Assembly (NCBI RefSeq): GCF_024753215.1
Contig: NZ_JANUGV010000007.1
Coordinates: 124,001 to 188,000, forward strand
Length of the DNA: 64,000 nt
Direction: 5' to 3'
Source of the DNA: Massilia solisilvae
GTDB taxonomy: Bacteria; Pseudomonadota; Gammaproteobacteria; Burkholderiales; Burkholderiaceae_D
In this document: positions 63,027 through 64,000 of the stretch, in pieces
Numbering within the stretch: position 1 is the stretch's first letter
Layout: each line of letters begins with the position of its first letter
Program-made: the position numbers and the translations under genes
The notes under the pieces: generated by a model
The model's database searches: none
What the model was told of the DNA's origin: nothing
What the model saw: only the letters and a program-made list of their open reading frames with translations

Positions 63027-64000
63027 TGGAAGCGCAGAACGGCCGGCGTTACACACGCGTCGCGACCATCGTCCTGCTCGCGGTCGGCTGCCTGTACGTG
63101 CTGCGGCCGTTCCTGGCCGCGATCCTGTTCGCGGCTGCCGTGGTCATCTCGTCGTGGCCGATGTACCTGTCCCTGCTGGAGCGCATGCGCGGCCGGCGCA
63201 CGCTTGCGGCGCTGACCATGACGCTCACGCTCACCCTGCTGGTCATCATTCCGCTCGCGCTGGTCGCGTACAACCTGGCGGACAACGTGGCGCATGCCTA
63301 CGAGCAGGCGACCGCCGCCGTCAGGCAGGGCGAGCTGGTGCCGCCGCAGTGGGTGCAGAACCTGCCGCTGGTCGGGCCCTGGCTCGACCAGTACCTGCGC
63401 GATCTCGTCGCCAGCCGCGACAACATGATGGACTTCGCGCAGCGCATGATCGAACCGGCGCGCCACTACCTGCTCACCGGCGGCATCATGCTGGGCACCG
63501 GCGTGGTGCAGATGAGCCTTGCCGCCTTCGTGGCCTTTTTCCTGTACCGCGACGGCCACACCCTGCTGCGCGTGATCATGGTTACCATGCACAAGCTGAT
63601 CGGCGAGGGCTCGGGCGGCGTCGCCGACATCGTCAGCCAGACCGTGCGCGGCGTGATGTACGGCCTGCTGGGCACGGCGCTGGCACAGGCGCTGGTGGCA
63701 GCCCTCGGCTTTGCCATTGCGGGCGTGCCGGCGGTGCCGCTGCTGTCGGTGCTGGTGTTCGTGGCCTCGATCGCGCCGATCGGGCCGCCCGTGGTCTGGA
63801 TCGGCGCCGCGCTGTGGCTGTTCTCGCAGGGCGAGGTCGGCTGGGGCGTGTTCATGCTGGTCTGGGGCACGCTCCTGATCAGCAGCGTGGACAACGTGGT
63901 GCGGCCGATGCTGATCAGCCGCGGCAGCGACCTGCCGTTCCTGCTCACGCTGCTCGGCGTGCTCGGTGGCGTGATCGCGTTCGGCTTCGTCGGCATGTTC
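63026..64000 (+). CDS. AI-2E (PerM) family transporter, C-terminus beyond the window edge
   Basis: 325 residues are present. Pattern of the PerM/AI-2E exporter family: paired N-terminal helices, a soluble middle region (PPQWVQNLPLVGPWLDQYL), then FVAFFLYRDGHTLL and the conserved block SVDNVVRPMLISRGSDLPFLL. Substrates in this family vary (autoinducer, ions). Only the last tens of residues are missing. Confidence 0.9.
   Translation, partial: MEAQNGRRYTRVATIVLLAVGCLYVLRPFLAAILFAAAVVISSWPMYLSLLERMRGRRTLAALTMTLTLTLLVIIPLALVAYNLADNVAHAYEQATAAVRQGELVPPQWVQNLPLVGPWLDQYLRDLVASRDNMMDFAQRMIEPARHYLLTGGIMLGTGVVQMSLAAFVAFFLYRDGHTLLRVIMVTMHKLIGEGSGGVADIVSQTVRGVMYGLLGTALAQALVAALGFAIAGVPAVPLLSVLVFVASIAPIGPPVVWIGAALWLFSQGEVGWGVFMLVWGTLLISSVDNVVRPMLISRGSDLPFLLTLLGVLGGVIAFGFVGMF

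Overview
The window is GC-rich chromosomal DNA from a betaproteobacterium. Gene content and order point to Burkholderiales, most likely Oxalobacteraceae of the Massilia/Duganella/Janthinobacterium type. The main clues are the aa3 cytochrome oxidase assembly cluster, the xseB-ispA-dxs and glcDEF operons, and the polA/DUF2782/thrB/BPSS1780/uvrD neighbourhood. This assignment is inferred from content; no database was searched. I found no tRNA, rRNA, CRISPR array, intact insertion sequence, prophage or recognisable defence island.

Layout, left to right. 1-5.6 kb: 5'-terminal part of valS, a decayed IS5-type transposase next to a carboxymuconolactone decarboxylase-like gene, an MFS transporter and a secreted subtilase. 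6-15.6 kb: glutathione-dependent formaldehyde dehydrogenase, an M56 (BlaR1-like) peptidase without its usual BlaI gene, tandem outer-membrane barrel genes, an M13 peptidase, two unidentified small genes, two START-like (SRPBCC) proteins and a frameshifted hemerythrin. 15.8-27 kb: uvrD-type helicase, BPSS1780 membrane protein, thrB, DUF2782 protein, polA, a DUF4382 lipoprotein, a dienelactone hydrolase and a ZIP transporter with an apparent ATC start. 27-36.3 kb: sulfurtransferase, EamA permease, Rieske oxygenase, xseB-ispA-dxs, a GGDEF protein, rhomboid protease and cobalamin adenosyltransferase. 36.4-42.3 kb: glcD-glcE-glcF, a Lys/Ala-rich exported protein, glutathione peroxidase and small unknowns. 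42.3-53.5 kb: pilU and pilT, yggS-proC, a yqjD/yqjE/yqjK-like operon, ubiA, oxyR, a third PilT-family ATPase, rfaE2, trmL, comF and bioC. 53.9-64 kb: the complete aa3 oxidase cluster (coxB, coxA, ctaG, coxC, SURF1, ctaA, ctaB, SCO) and the start of a PerM/AI-2E-type permease.

The oxidase region forms a coherent unit. Structural subunits are followed by copper insertion factors (ctaG, SCO and a second SCO-like protein), heme A synthesis (ctaB, ctaA) and assembly factors (SURF1 and several tiny membrane proteins).

The most informative unexplained structure is two families of REP/BIME-like palindromic repeats in the intergenic gaps; family B supplies stop codons to three neighbouring genes. Other points worth checking are three apparent single-base frameshifts within about 1.5 kb (13.2-14.7 kb), the ATC start, the orphan M56 gene with a 13-residue ORF where blaI should be, a His-rich CoxA N-terminus, and leaderless-looking starts of uvrD and glcD. 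I did not find a convincing new multi-gene system.
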